Part shown: positions 52,080 to 64,000 of the stretch, piece after piece
How positions within the stretch are numbered: position 1 is the first letter of the stretch
Layout: every line of letters begins with the position of its first letter
Assembly: GCA_947044405.1 (NCBI GenBank)
Contig: CAMRHE010000018.1
Location: 6,789,501-6,853,500, forward strand
Reading direction: 5' to 3'
Origin: Leptodactylus fallax
Taxonomy: Eukaryota > Chordata > Amphibia > Anura > Leptodactylidae
DNA length: 64,000 nucleotides
Notes under the pieces: generated by a model
The model's database searches: none
Told to the model about the DNA's origin: nothing
Seen by the model: the letters and a program-made list of their open reading frames with translations, nothing else
Made by a program: the position numbers and the translations under genes

Positions 52080-53630
52080 CAGGTCATATGAAAAAGTTTG
52101 GGCACCCCTATTAATCTTAATCATTTTTAGTTCTAAATATTTGGGTGTTTGCAACAGCCATTTCAATTTGATATATCTAATAACTGATGGACACAGTAAT
52201 ATTTCAGGATTGAAATGAGGTTTATTGTACTAACAGAAAATGTGCAACATGCATTAAACTAAAATTTGACCGCTGCAAAAATTTGGGTACCCTTATCATT
52301 TTATTGATTTGAATACTCCTAACTACTTTTTACTGACTTACTGAAGCACAAAATTGGTTTTGTAACCTCACTGAGCTTTGAACTTCATAGCCAGGTGTAT
52401 CCAATCATGAGAAAAGGTATTTAAGGTGGCTAATTGCAAGTTGTTCTCCTATTTGAATCTCCTCTGAAGAGTGGCATCATGGGCTCCTCAAAACAACTCT
52501 CAAATGATCTGAAAACAAAGATTGTTTAACATAGTTGTTCAGGGGAAGGATAAAAAAAGTTGTCTCAGAGATTTAACCTGTCAGTTTCCACTGTGAGGAA
52601 CATAGTAAGGAAATGGAAGACCACAGGGACAGTTCTTCTTAAGCCCAGAAGTGGCAGGCCAAGAAAAATATCAGAAAGGCAGAGAAGAAGAATGGTGAGA
52701 ACAGTCAAGGACAATCCACAGACCACCTCCAAAGAGCTGCAGCATCATCTTGCTGCAGATGGTGTCACTGTGCATCGGTCAACAATACAGCACATTTTGC
52801 ACAAGGAGAAGCTGTATGGGAGAGTGATGCGAAAGAAGCCGTTTCTGAAAGCACACCACAAACAGAGTCGCCTGAGGTATGCAAAAGCACATTTGGACAA
52901 GCATTCCAAGAAAAACACTTGCTACCCACTGTAAAATTTGGTGGAGGTTCCATCATGCTTTGGGGCTGTGTGGCCAATGCCGGCACCGGGAATCTTGTTA
53001 AAGTTGAGGGTCGCATGGATTCAACTCAGTTTCAGCAGATTCTTGAGAATAATGTACAAGAATCAGTGACGAATTTGAAGTTACGCCGGGGATGGATATT
53101 TCAGCAAGACAATGATCCAAAACACAGCTCCAAATCTACTCAGGCATTCATGCAGAGGAACAATTACAATGTTCTGGAATGGCCATCCCAGTCCCCAGAC
53201 CTGAATATCATTGAACATCTGTGGGATAATTTGAAGCGGGCTGTCCATGCTCGGCGACCATCAAACTTAACTGAACTGGAATTGTTTTGTAAAGAGGAAT
53301 GGTCAAAAATACCTTCATCCAGGATCCAGGAACTGATTAAAAGCTACAGGAAGCGACTAGAGGCTGTTATTTTTGCAAAAGGAGGATCTACTAAATATTA
53401 ATGTCACTTTTCTGTTGAGGTGCCCATACTTTTGCACCGGTCAAATTTTGGTTTAATGCATATTGCACATTTTCTGTTAGTACAATAAACCTCATTTCAA
53501 TCCTGAAATATTACTGTGTCCATCAGTTATTAGATATATCAAATTGAAATGGCTGTTGCAAACACCCAAATATTTAGAACTAAAAAATGATTAAGATTAA
53601 TAGGGGTGCCCAAACTTTTTCATATGACTG
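52080..53630 (+). mobile_element. Tc1-like element with internally deleted transposase
   Basis: A 1,551-bp element with TA on each side. Its inverted repeats are about 215 bp, starting CAGGTCATATGAAAAAG on the left and CAGTCATATGAAAAAG on the right (revcomp). The arms differ at only a handful of positions, so it is fairly young. It lies in the large 5' intron of SH3D19, in antisense orientation. Confidence 0.92.
52479..53401 (+). pseudogene. Tc1 transposase pseudogene, catalytic-site deletion
   Basis: The original start reads MGSSKQLSNDLKTKIV and then hits a stop at 52527. A 5' segment (52560-52900) retains SQRFNLSVSTVRNIVRKWK and the GRPR hook. Just after YAKAHLDK the sequence jumps into the block before LLPTVKFGGGSIMLWGC, so roughly 100 bp holding the first catalytic Asp (the WTDET region) is gone and the frame shifts. 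The 3' segment (52919-53401) is open and keeps FQQDNDPKHS and LNIIEHLW with DD34E spacing, ending KGGSTKY. Confidence 0.9.
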
Positions 53631-55515
53631 TATATGTCGGGATTCCTCCAACATATACCTTCGACGGAAGACAAAAAACAAGATGTGAACACAACCCTAT
53701 ACAGTAGGTTATGTAATCACAAAACACACAGGGAGGAGACTTATAAATTTATTCATCAGTATGTTTTTGGAAGGATGTCTGGGGGACACCCACGGAAATG
53801 GATATAATCAAACAAATATAGGATCAAGGCATTGGCTTCGCTACATTAAAACCTGAATCCAAAAATGAGGACACTTGGACAATCTAGCACATGCGAATTC
53901 CTGGATCAGTTGCTTGCTTTTCCATACAGGTTATGTTGTTTCCTTGAGACTGTAATTACCAGGGAACTACTAGATAGACATGGAACGCATAGAAATCTAC
54001 AATTACACATGTGGGAAGCCATTGTTGAATTACAGCTAATGTACACACAGGGTGAAAGAAAAATTCAACCAGCTAAATGGATTACAATACTACATGCAGC
54101 ATGACAGATTTATTATTAAATGAATGGTGTGTTCTACAGTGAGGGTAATGTATTTGCACTCCCTCAGCATTAGTATTCTGATGACACACAATTATAGACA
54201 CGGTATTCACATCATATACAGAAATATATATTGTTTTATTTGTGCACACAAGTGCAATGTGTGGGTGTGCATGGTGCAATGGACCCAAATGTTTTAGCCA
54301 AAACTTGGTAAAGTAATCCATCTTTAGTTATATTTGCATTTACAAGCATTTACAGTGGGAGTACAGATGTGGCAGATAATTTCCATTAATAACGTTGCTG
54401 TGTTACGCTAGATTCACACCTAGCGTCCTTCCTTACATTTTTTTTTCAATTCAAGTTAACAAATAGTCTCAAAACTGTATCTGGGGTATCCTGTACCTTG
54501 GGTACACCACTTAAATGGTCACTAACTTTTCTGACAATTTAATGTCATTTCATAGAGCATGTGGTTCTGTACCAAAATGTAATGTACTTAAAATTAAAAA
54601 TGTGGCTGCTTTCTGCCTGAAAAACCTCTCAAAGTTCCTGACACTAGGTGTCTCCCTTCTAGCTAATTTGCAGTTCACTCTCTGTTGCTAGCCAAAGGTC
54701 CATCCATAGATACATTAGAAAAGCAAAAGTGAATCACAGTGAGTGGAAGGGGGAGGTTATTTTCTCTCTTCACACAGTGAATGAAGATGGGAGGGGTTCA
54801 TTCTCCTCACAGTCTGCCCTGCACACACCGGTCTGCAAACTGCTCTGTGCAAAGGATTGAACATTCTGCAAATATCACAGAAAAAAGTATTCTATGTACT
54901 TGTATCTACTTCTGGCTGCTTGTGAGGTTACACATGGAATATTATAAGCAGTTTTCCTGGCTATGCACATAGATTGTTTTTTTTTCCCTGTGTTTTTATG
55001 TGTATTTGCAGTTCAGTGTTCCTGGATGTCCTATATTATGTTCTCTTCGGCTTTACTTAGCTGTTTGCAGAATTACATATAAAGGAACCAGTAGTATCAA
55101 TAATGGATAAGGGAAAGACAGAAGGACATCATGTATGAAGGGTTACACGGTCATAGAACAGACTGCCCAGCAACAGGGCTGCTTTAACCATAGGGCCAAC
55201 GGTGCAGCGATTTCAAATCTATCTGTGTCCTTAGGAGCCTGCAGGTATGTGGGAACAGGATTTTAAGAGTAATTTATTTATTTTTTTTTAACATTGGTCA
55301 GGGCCACTAATTTATTAAAACGGTCCTGCCCAGCAAGACCCTGAACATATTTCAACTTTTCATGAAAACTCAGGTACCCTTTAAATCAACTACCCACTCA
55401 GAGTATGAATGTGTAAAACCTGTGACCTCAACTCTCTAGGGAAAATATCAATCATGTCTTCATTCAAATTAGACGTTTATACCCAATAGACCTTAGTCGG
55501 GATTCACGAGGACTA

Positions 55516-55744
55516 TAAGGCTTTATTCACACGACCGAGGGAAAAAACGACACTGAAAAACAAATGAAAGGGTCTGTTTTTCAGGGTCGATTGCATCAGA
55601 ACCACATGTGTTTTCACCTATTCCCTTTAAGCTTGAGTCTGAGTGATCAGTGAAAAACATCCAGAAATATGAGGTGTCCACTAAAAAGATTGGAAACTTG
55701 AATAGCCCCAAAGCCCATGTGACTGTGATGTGAATAAGGCCTAA
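55516..55744. mobile_element. Small fold-back MITE
   Basis: Termini TAAGGCTTTATTCACACGAC and, inverted at the right end, TTAGGCCTTATTCACATCAC match closely. The 229-bp interior contains the palindromic GTCTGTTTTTCAGGGTCG region. It is non-coding and lies in the 5' intron. Confidence 0.55.
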
Positions 55745-56290
55745 CAATGAAGGGTTAGCCTAAGCTAAGCCTGTAACTCCTAAACACCCATGACAACTGT
55801 TAATATGAACAATGATGAGATAGCAGCACCACATCTACTTAATTTTCTATACAGGCACACCAGCTTGTTCAAGTTACTACAGCTTGCCCCATTTACTTGA
55901 AGACAGGCCACCAATTTTAAAGTCTCCTTTAAAGGGGTGTTGCCACTACAAGGATTATAAAGTCAGTAGGCCAAACCACTAATTTTGACTCCTTTATAAA
56001 TGGCTGAAAGCCAGTGGATGCAGAGGTAGCAGTCACTACTGGGCCGTTGAACCTGAAGGACCACAAAGGTCTCTCTGCCACGTAACATATATTACTATTC
56101 TAAATGGCACATGGTAGGTAGGGGTCCCAGATTTGGCACTGGAGCCCAGGAATTTCAAGTTACATCTATGCTGACTGCCATAGCCAGACAGGAGCAGCAA
56201 AACTCTTCTAGCTCAGGAAGAAAGACAGAGATTGAATGCCTATGAAAGTAAATGTAAATATACATATATATACACACACACAATCAAATA

Positions 56291-57155
56291 CACGTGGACA
56301 AATTTGATGGTACCCCTCATTTAATTAAAGAAAAAACCACAATGGTCACAGAAATAACTTGAATCTGACAAAAGTAATAATATATAAAACTACATGTTGA
56401 CAAGCCACAAAGCTTCTGGGAGAATATCCTATGGACAGATGAGACAAAAAGACAAAAAGACCCAGAACATAACAGAGGAGGCTCTGTTATGTTCTGGGGC
56501 TGCTTTGCTGCATCTGGCACAGGGTGTCTTGAATCTGTGCAGGGTACAATGAAATCTCAAGACTATCAAGGGATTGTAGAGAGAAATGTGCTGCCCAGTG
56601 TCAGAAAGCTTGGTCTCAGTCGCAGGTCATGGGTCTTGCAACAGGATAATGACCCAAAACACACAGCTAAAAACACCCAAGAATGGCTAAGAGGAAAACA
56701 TTGGACTATTCTGAAGTGGCCTTCTATGAGCCCTGACCTAAATCCTATTGAGCATCTTTGGAAGGAGCTGAAACATGCAGTCTGGAAAAGGCACCCTTCA
56801 AACCCGAGACAACTGGAGCAGTTTGCTCATGAGGAGTGGGCCAGAATACCTGTTGAGAGGTGCAGAAGTCTCATTGACAGTTACAGGAATCGTTTGATTG
56901 CAGTGATTGCCTCAAAAGGTTGTGCAGCAAAATATTAAGTTAAGGGTACCATCATTTCTGTCCAGGTCAGTTTCATGAGTTTTCTTTTTTTAAAAATTCT
57001 GTTGAAGCATGGTTGAAAAGCAATGTCTGACTTTCATGTGTTCATTTTCATAGAATTTTTATATATTATTACTTTTGTCATATTCAAGTTATTTCTGTGA
57101 CCATTGTGGGTTTTTCTTTCATTAAACGAGGGGTAGCAACAATTTTGTCCATATA
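56291..57155 (+). mobile_element. Internally deleted Tc1-like element
   Basis: Left and right ends match in inverted orientation: TGGACAAATTTGATGGTACC on the left and TGGACAAAATTGTTGCTACC on the right (revcomp), followed by a shared stretch through CACAATGGTCACAGAAATAA. The total is about 865 bp, roughly half the usual Tc1 length, because the N-terminal half of the transposase is missing. The outermost bases are uncertain. It lies in the 5' intron, antisense to SH3D19. Confidence 0.85.
56402..56938 (+). pseudogene. Tc1 transposase fragment (catalytic C-terminal part)
   Basis: The DNA-binding half is absent. The fragment starts at KPQSFWENILWTDET, keeping the first catalytic Asp. A further deletion then removes most of the stretch up to MFWGCFAASGTG. 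From 56489 the frame is open for 149 codons with LQQDNDPKHT and LNPIEHLW at DD34E spacing, ending ASKGCAAKY. It cannot encode a full transposase. Confidence 0.88.
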
Positions 57156-59199
57156 TATCTTTACAGTATATTTCTATACTGGGGTTTCTATACAACACCA
57201 TACAGTCACAGACCCACCATTAATTACATATAAATATACAAAGGGGTTGTCCTGTTAAGAAAACTCAATTTCTGAGCTAAAAGAACAGGGATCTCCTATT
57301 CAAGATCCTATTCTATTCGCAAAAGTAGAGCATTCTTACAAAGTGTGTATTTTGCTTTGGAGGACCAGGTTTGTCCTGTCCAGCATTATACAGATAGCCC
57401 ATTGATTTCAATAGGTGATGTGTAATGCATCATTTTTCTTGTGGTGGCGCTGTAGTAAAACAGAATACATATAAAAGGGACCCATCTAACAAGTAAGTAT
57501 TGTCTATAGTGAAGAACCTCTTTAAATGAATTCACTGTACCGTCGACATTTTTTTTTGTAATTTCCTGCAGTATATATAAATTTCTTCAAAATAATATTT
57601 CACCTAATGCATTTTTGAGCTTCATTATATCAGGAACTCCAAAAGCCAGGCAACAACAATACACCTTATGTACATTACTTGGACGTGTATCTGACTGTCC
57701 TGTAGGTACCAAAGATTTCCCAACAGTCAATGGGTTAATAATTCATTATTTCTTTGGTTTTTATAATAGCAAAGCTTGCATGAAGAAATATCATGCAGCA
57801 GCCAGCCACGCTGACTATTTTTGACTCTACAGTCCACCAGAGAGCTGTTTGGCTGGCACGAGACCCATACATCACACCACTGAATGGATTAATGAAAACA
57901 AAAGCGGCAGTCTAGAACAAAAAGGCAGCTGAACTGATCTGCGGGGATCTCATTGAAAAGCTACAACAGCATTAGAACTCAGAGGCCACTTGTTGTCTTG
58001 GACGATGTTAGCCAACCCGTGCACAACCTGGGTTTTCCACAGCGGGCTGCCTTGTTAGTGACACCTCCATTGAGAATCAGTACAATGTCGTACACAGGCT
58101 ACCGTCACAGTTGCTTAATAGCGATGAGTTCTTTGCTTTGCCATTTACAGGAACAGGTAAAATTAGGGTCATCCACAAACAGTGCAACAAAAACTCATCA
58201 TCTGTTTTTCAAGATCTCCAGATCTGAAGAAATGCCAAGATGAAATTAAGTAACACATGTTCCAAACTACTTCACTGGGAAAATATGCGTATATTGTAAT
58301 GAAGCTGTCAAGATGGATCCTAGTCATTTCTACGGGATTTAAAGAGATGCCAAAAAGCTTCAGTCTTTATCAGACTAGTTTTGATATATTTAACTATTTT
58401 TTATTTTATTAAATTTAGCAGGCGCCCACTTGATAAACTGATCAAGCTTATAACAAGTTGTTCTATGAGCTGCAAAACAAAAAAGTAGCAAAAAAACAGA
58501 CGCATGAAGCCAGCCAAAGCTATCTCTCATTTTTTGCTAGATTCCAAGAGAATGTGGAGAGTGCCATCATGGTGCCCCTAGTACTTAATAGTATGAATAC
58601 TGATATGCTTTCTTACTCTGGAAAATGGAATAGTTACTATTTACATAGCTTTTTAGTGAGACGTGCCACTCCTGTTCCTAAAGCTATGCAGTGTGCACAA
58701 GATAAAGTGGTGATAAAGCTAGTCATATGTGCAACAGCGTCATATACAGTTTCACTCTTCATGCCAATAACTGGAGCAGACTAAAATGTAAAGACTTTAT
58801 AAGTATGGACATACCCTGTAGCTACTATGAGGCCACTCAGATGCAGATTGCATTTATAGATAAAGAAAATAAGATCATGAAGGATTTCTGCTATGCAAAT
58901 TGGTCTCCATGCTGTAGATGTGCTGTAATACCATTTATTGGTCACTAAAAATGGTTACGTTGGCGCTCAGGTAGACAGACTGGCGTATAGAGTATGTGCT
59001 TGTCTGCATCCCACTATACCGTATGGCATGCTACAGCTAGCAGAAACCCTAAAAAATATCTGAAGCTACCCAAAATGATTAAAGAAAACTGATAATATGG
59101 TATAGTCAAATGCAAATCACACACTCCTTATCCTCTTTTCACAAACCTTTAATCCCAAATTTAAGAGACATGCAATTTTTCTACAATGTTTTTGTGACT

Positions 59200-59450
59200 T
59201 TAAAAGGTTGAGCCATTGGAGAATCTCATCCCCTATCCCCCGGGTAGGGGATAAGTATCATATCGCTGGTGGACCCAGTGGTCGGATCAGGAGAATGGGG
59301 AACCTAAGTGCTTGCAGCACTCCATTCACGTCTATGAGGCTGCTGAATACTGCAGTCCCATAACAGTGAAAGGAGTGCTGGTCACACAAGTTCACTGACT
59401 CTCCATTCACAGCAAGAAAGCAGGGAGACTCTAATGGCACCCCTCTTTAA
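59200..59450. mobile_element. TTAA-bounded MITE, related copy
   Basis: Ends are TTAAAAGGTTGAGCC and GCACCCCTCTTTAA. The interior has CCCCTATCC..GGGTAGGGGAT and a GGATCAGGAGAATGGGG stretch shared with the 34.8-35.1-kb copy. It is 251 bp with no coding potential and lies in the 5' intron. Confidence 0.55.
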
Positions 59451-62092
59451 CAAGGCTGATTTACACAACCCAAATGTCAGGTTGAGGAGCACTACTTGAC
59501 TATGTAAGGTGTCTGCCCTCATTCACATCAGCCGTACAAAACAGGCTGATGCAAAGTATAATGGAAGGAATGACCACTGTGGTCCTTCCTCCCCCATTCA
59601 GTTGCATTGATGATAGGCAGCACATCCATGTTTACACTGGGCAATGTGCTGACAACAATCTTGTGTTTGTAATGCTTTATATATAAGATGCAACCAATCA
59701 ACAAACAAGTGCTTGCTCATTTCTCGAGAACACATTCGAGCAGGCCAGTTATCATGAATGACTGTCCCTATTGTTCCTGATAAGTGTCCCAGCCTCACTT
59801 CAGGAGTTGCATAAACATGTTTTTTTTGCAGTAGGTACAAGGAGATAAGCGACTGTCAGACAACTTTGGCACTGCTTATCTTGTGGGAAAAAATGGAGTC
59901 AGGCTGGTTGAATTCCAAACTCTTGGATTCTTGCTTCTCCTGTCAGGGAGGTTCTTCAGCCAGTGCCACTGAGATCAGACCATTGTGAAATTGCTGGAAT
60001 CTACTGATAACAATCTCATATCCATTTCTAGCTTTAAAAATAGCTTTGAACCCTTTGCCAAACTAATTCTAACAACGCTTTTGTCATCTTTTGTAAAATT
60101 CCCTAATGGTTGCATAGCATTCGTATGGCACCTTGCAAATTTACACAACCATAATACATCTGCCAAATTTACAGACAGAATTATAGCCACAGACTTGCAT
60201 GGGTCTAATGTCCAGAATTTACAACAACAATCCTACAAGGCCGCTAATTCGGCTCATTAGATCCGCAGCATGGGTAGAATTTGCAACTGTAAAATGGTCT
60301 GTATAACATGGACATATTATTGGTGTGTGAATTCAGTCTTAAAGCAACACTCTAGTTTTTATGTTTTGTTAGCTATGTGAGGCAGTCATTAAAGTAGATT
60401 GAAAGTCTGTCACCCATGTCTAGTACATGAAGACATGTCTGGTCCTAATGAATTAATCCATGGCCAGCGTGTGGCTATGCTGTGGCCAAGGAACCCTGTG
60501 TGGCAGCACCCTAAAGAGACCCAATGCAATACAAATACAACATGAAGGCAGCATGTTAAGCATTTTAGAAGTCCACTAAGAGTATGCACACTCATACAGA
60601 AGAATAAAAACCAATGAGGATTCCATACAAATCTAAGAGAGAAAAACAAATTATGACATGCTTAGTTGCATGATATGTTATAGAAACAAGGCTTCCTGGG
60701 AGAATACTTCCATATCTCAAATATATGGCATCCAATGTGGCATCATATGGCAGCACAAGCAGTTTGTGTGGTTTTGCAGTATTGATTATTACTATTGCTA
60801 TATATTACTATTTCCCTTGTCTACAAATACAATGCATTTAAACAGAAACCCTTCATTTTGTAACAAACCTACAATACACCCGGAAGATCTGGAAGGGGCA
60901 CAACGCAAGCATAAATTCATTGGTGTACTCATGCGCCTATAGTGACATTTTTAAACCTTTGATCCTATAAAGTGTAACATAACACACATACATTACATTG
61001 TGGGTGGAGGTCTACTTAATACACTGTCAAGGTACATGTAGAGTTATATAGGTAATGGAGAGAGTTTATGATCATGCAGATCAGTTTTCCAGCAATCATG
61101 CTTATGACAAGATTGCCATCTACTAATCTGCAAGGAAACCACAATATGCAGACTATTTCTAGGAGCTCACTGGTTTATCCAATCTTCTCATAAATGCTTT
61201 CCTGGTCTACCAATGAAGAACTAAATTTAGGAGCATAATAAACTGCTGAGAAAGCAACCCTGTGCAGCTGTATCCTCACCTACAGGTCAGCCTCAGACTT
61301 GAGCCATAACTTTAGAAATAGATGAGGGAAAAAGCGAAAAACCACAAAAAGGAAAGGCAAAGAAAACCTTCCATGAATCATTGTTGGCAATGATCCGCGA
61401 CAGGATGGGGGGGTTATGGGGGGGTTCAAAGCAGGTCTATGCAACATCTGGAAATGTACTGTGCGGCTCTACACATACCTTTTAATTTATAGGAGACCTT
61501 ACACATTAACCTTCACCCTTCCAATAGCAGTAGCATATGCTTTATATAAAGTATATAGCTAAAACCAGACTGCATTCTAAAGACCCCCAGCTGTCTCATG
61601 TATGGAATACATTTAACAGTGTAATCTAAAAAAAAAAACTTAAAAGTTTTGCAAACCATCTAACTGCATAACATAGACTAGTGGGTTACATTTGTTGTGC
61701 AAATGTGCTATAGGCTGTATTCACAACCTGCAGTCATCGTACAGTTTATACATGCCTTTTTAAGCCAAAAAGGAGAATAGAGACCTTTAGGAACTGAAAA
61801 AACAACACATAAACTGCACCATAAACTATAATCCGTGTAATCTTAAACTTTAACACCTCAAAGAAATGACTCTTCTGCCTATACATATAGATGTATCTGA
61901 ATGTATCATTTATTTCTTTGGGCTTGTGTTTACCATCAACTAACCATTCATAACACATTATAGTATCATGGTGGTGAGGTGTGTCAAAAGAAACAAACTC
62001 CACTTTCTATGTCCGTACTCTCACACGTAACTATGTGTTTACAAGAGATCAACAGAGCCAAGGTGTACTCATGCCAGGGCTTTAGGGCTTAC

Positions 62093-62260
62093 CTGTATCC
62101 AGAGGAAGGGACTTTACTCAGGCCTTTTGCTGTATACAATATTCTGTAATGAAGTGTAGAGGCATACTTGTAACAGACAGCGAGCGAGGGATGGAATCAC
62201 AGAGCAGCATCCAGAAGAGAGGCGGAGGAGTGGAGGGATGGGTCCTCTGTTACTACACTT
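62093..62260 (-). other. SH3D19: Candidate 5' exon of SH3D19, mostly untranslated
   Basis: The minus strand here ends in a strong donor, CTGGATACAG then GTAAGCC, at 62092. Upstream lies a CCAAT box on the minus strand (62264-62268) and a GA/CT-rich tract, with no CpG island. Splicing from this donor to the exon at 49334 meets a stop codon upstream in the coding frame, so the exon would be untranslated or carry only short upstream frames. An alternative donor at 62167 would join a short frame starting at ATG 62210 in phase with the next exon. The 5' limit is a guess. Transcript data are needed to confirm it. Confidence 0.4.
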
Positions 62261-62263
62261 ATG

Positions 62264-62268
62264 ATTGG
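62264..62268 (-). promoter_or_regulatory. CCAAT-box-like pentamer upstream of candidate exon 1
   Basis: Reading the minus strand, CCAAT occurs just upstream of the candidate first exon. Position and orientation suit a promoter element, but a pentamer occurs often by chance and no TATA box or CpG island accompanies it. Confidence 0.2.
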
Positions 62269-63830
62269 AAAAGCTAAACTGGTCAAAGAGCAATGAAGGA
62301 ATGCAGCCATTCAGGAAGTGCCTGGTTCCTCCTCATTTTCACCACTCAAAAAAAGGAAGCCTGGTTAAGTACTAAACTTTCCCTACCATAGGGCTAGTGG
62401 GAAATGAATGAATATTTATAAGGTTCCTAGCTTTCACTACCACCACCTACTGTCTACTTTCTGAAATGCACAAATCACAACTGCACATTTCCACAGTGCA
62501 GGATTTGGATTTACCAGCAACAGAACAAATTACTAATTTTGCAGTTTTATCATTATTAGTAGTATAAAAAAATTATTATGTAAAGTTTTATCACAATAAA
62601 AGGTGTGCTCTTGTCCAGTTACCTTACAAGGTACGTCATATGAGATATTATATAAACAGATCCTCAGATAAATCCAATATTATGAGCTGAGCACAAAGAT
62701 TAAAACCAGATCTGCTTGTAGAAATTTTTTTCTTTTATCTGATTGAGATGGTTCGATTGTAATGGTCATAAAGGTGAGAATCATTATATGACCTATATAA
62801 AAATAAATAAAATAATAAATAATAATAATTATAAACTTTTTATCTATTTAGGATAAATTCACATTGCAGAATTTGTAGAAGCTGAAAATTCTGCTTCAGG
62901 AATTTAGCAGCAGAATTTTTACAATTTACCAAATCCACCGCAGAATGTACCACTGAATTACGCATCGGCCAGGTGGTATTTTTTTGCCTCTCACTTATAT
63001 CTATGGGAGTTCTTAGATGCAATCCACCTAAAGACTTTAGGCAAATTAAAGTATTTTTCTAAAACACACGTCAGGAGAGACATGTCCTCTAATTGCATGA
63101 ATATTGTGTAAGACAATGATAGACACTTTTGTCATTATAGTAATTTGGACAAAATTGAATGAGTGGGCGAAAAGTGGAAACACGTGCAAGGATCAGAGAA
63201 CTAAAGTAGAAGTGAATAGTCAAAAATCCAGTTAAAGCATTGTTATGGAAATGTGAAGCAGTCCAAAAAAAGTTAAAGGAAAACTCTCTAGATTAGTGCT
63301 TCTCGAACTGTGCGGCGGACCTCAGGGGCTGGTAAGGTGCGGTCCTTGCCAGGGTCAGCTTTGTCACAAAGCAAGGACTCTAAAGCAGAAACTGCACTGA
63401 ATGACATCAACGGGAGCTGAGCTGCAGTATCGGTGACAGACCATTGACCCATGTGCTTCCAGCCCAGTGTTGTGTATAGCACAGGTGTCAAAATCAGCCT
63501 CTTACAGTTGATGGGTGAGGGGGCTTCCTGAAAGCCTCCATACCGATCACATATTCGTAGCTTATCCTAAGCATGGGCCATAAAAACGTTAATTCTGGAC
63601 AACCCTTTTAAGCATGCAAGTAGCCCACAACACAAGGTTCACATACCCAAAATAAGTAACATTAACCAGTAACTATATAACCTTAGTTTTTGATGCAGGG
63701 ATTTTCTTGTAGTTGTCATGTTTTATCTAACACACCCGTGTTAGGGACAATCAATAGCAAACATCTTGTATGACAAGTACAGCTTGCAGTCTGAAAACAA
63801 CTCATAATTTGCAAACTATGCAACAAACTC
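62269..63830. other. Upstream flank: no gene seen
   Basis: AT-rich sequence with no CpG island. AGTGCTTCTCGAACTGTGCG at 63295-63314 resembles a hAT terminus, and GACAACCCTTTTAAGC at about 63600 a TTAA-type MITE end. No coding exon was recognised. Confidence 0.6.
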
Positions 63831-64000
63831 ACGCTAGGTTCACACTTGCATTCGGGTTTCCGTCCCCAAACAGACTCCCTCAACGGAAACCTAATCCACT
63901 TAAAAAAGTGGGAACCTTCGGAAACCCGTGGACCCCATAGACTATAATGGGGTTTGCAGGGTTTCCGGACAAAAAGGGTAGAAAATGCGGAGAGAAAAGC
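63831..64000. repeat. Fold-back repeat copy truncated by the window edge
   Basis: It begins ACGCTAGGTTCACACTTGCA, continues with GGAAACCTAATCCACTT and GTGGACCCCATAGACTATAA, and parallels the 938-1155 copy. The right end lies beyond base 64000. Confidence 0.55.

Larger units (their letters stand above)
49335..62092 (-). other. Large 5' intron of SH3D19 (if exon 1 is correct)
   Basis: 12.8 kb with two Tc1 elements (52080-53630 and 56291-57155), MITEs at 55516-55744 and 59200-59450, a fold-back at 49835-50030, and dispersed-repeat fragments at 51310-51440 and 56010-56160 that share CACATGGTA(G/A)GT endings. A TTACGCTAGATTCACACC motif at 54400 is a lone MITE end. The remainder (57200-59190, 59460-62090) shows no gene. 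An undetected small coding exon with the long-form start could lie here. Confidence 0.6.

Overview
The window is vertebrate nuclear DNA: AT-rich, with coding sequence in short exons bounded by GT/AG splice sites and embedded in kilobases of transposon-derived sequence. The repeat mix (Tc1 elements, fold-back MITEs with TTAA or TTA target sites, a DIRS-like remnant, a hAT element and a solo LTR) fits an amphibian, probably a neobatrachian frog or toad. That taxonomic guess is inference; no species-specific marker was identified.

One host gene fills most of the window on the minus strand: SH3D19 (SH3 domain-containing protein 19, also called EBP or Eve-1). I traced 20 coding exons from 49334 down to the stop codon at 8347. 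All splice phases agree and the chain gives about 1,015 codons. The product has a long proline-rich N-terminal half followed by five SH3 domains. A conserved internal methionine at 35904 would start a 763-residue short form. The initiator of the longer form was not firmly found. A candidate 5' exon lies at 62093-62260 and a poly(A) signal at 6439-6444, so the transcription unit would span about 56 kb.

Layout by falling coordinate: 62.3-64 kb, upstream flank with a repeat copy cut by the window end; 62.1-49.3 kb, a large intron with two decayed Tc1 elements and MITEs; 49.3-35.2 kb, exons for the proline-rich half, with introns holding a 1.3-kb hAT element and a nested MITE pair; 33.6-31.8 kb, four linker exons; 27.3-8.3 kb, the SH3 exons, with introns holding a decayed Tc1, a solo LTR, and a Tc1-family DD38E element whose transposase frame is open but whose first catalytic Asp is Tyr; 8.3-6.4 kb, the 3' UTR; 6.4-1 kb, downstream flank with minisatellites and a DIRS-like fragment.

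No other host gene, tRNA, rRNA or CRISPR array was seen. The most notable items are the DD38E element with its D157Y change, the extended N-terminal coding exons of SH3D19, the hAT element carrying a private minisatellite, the solo LTR with exact target duplication, and the nested MITEs.
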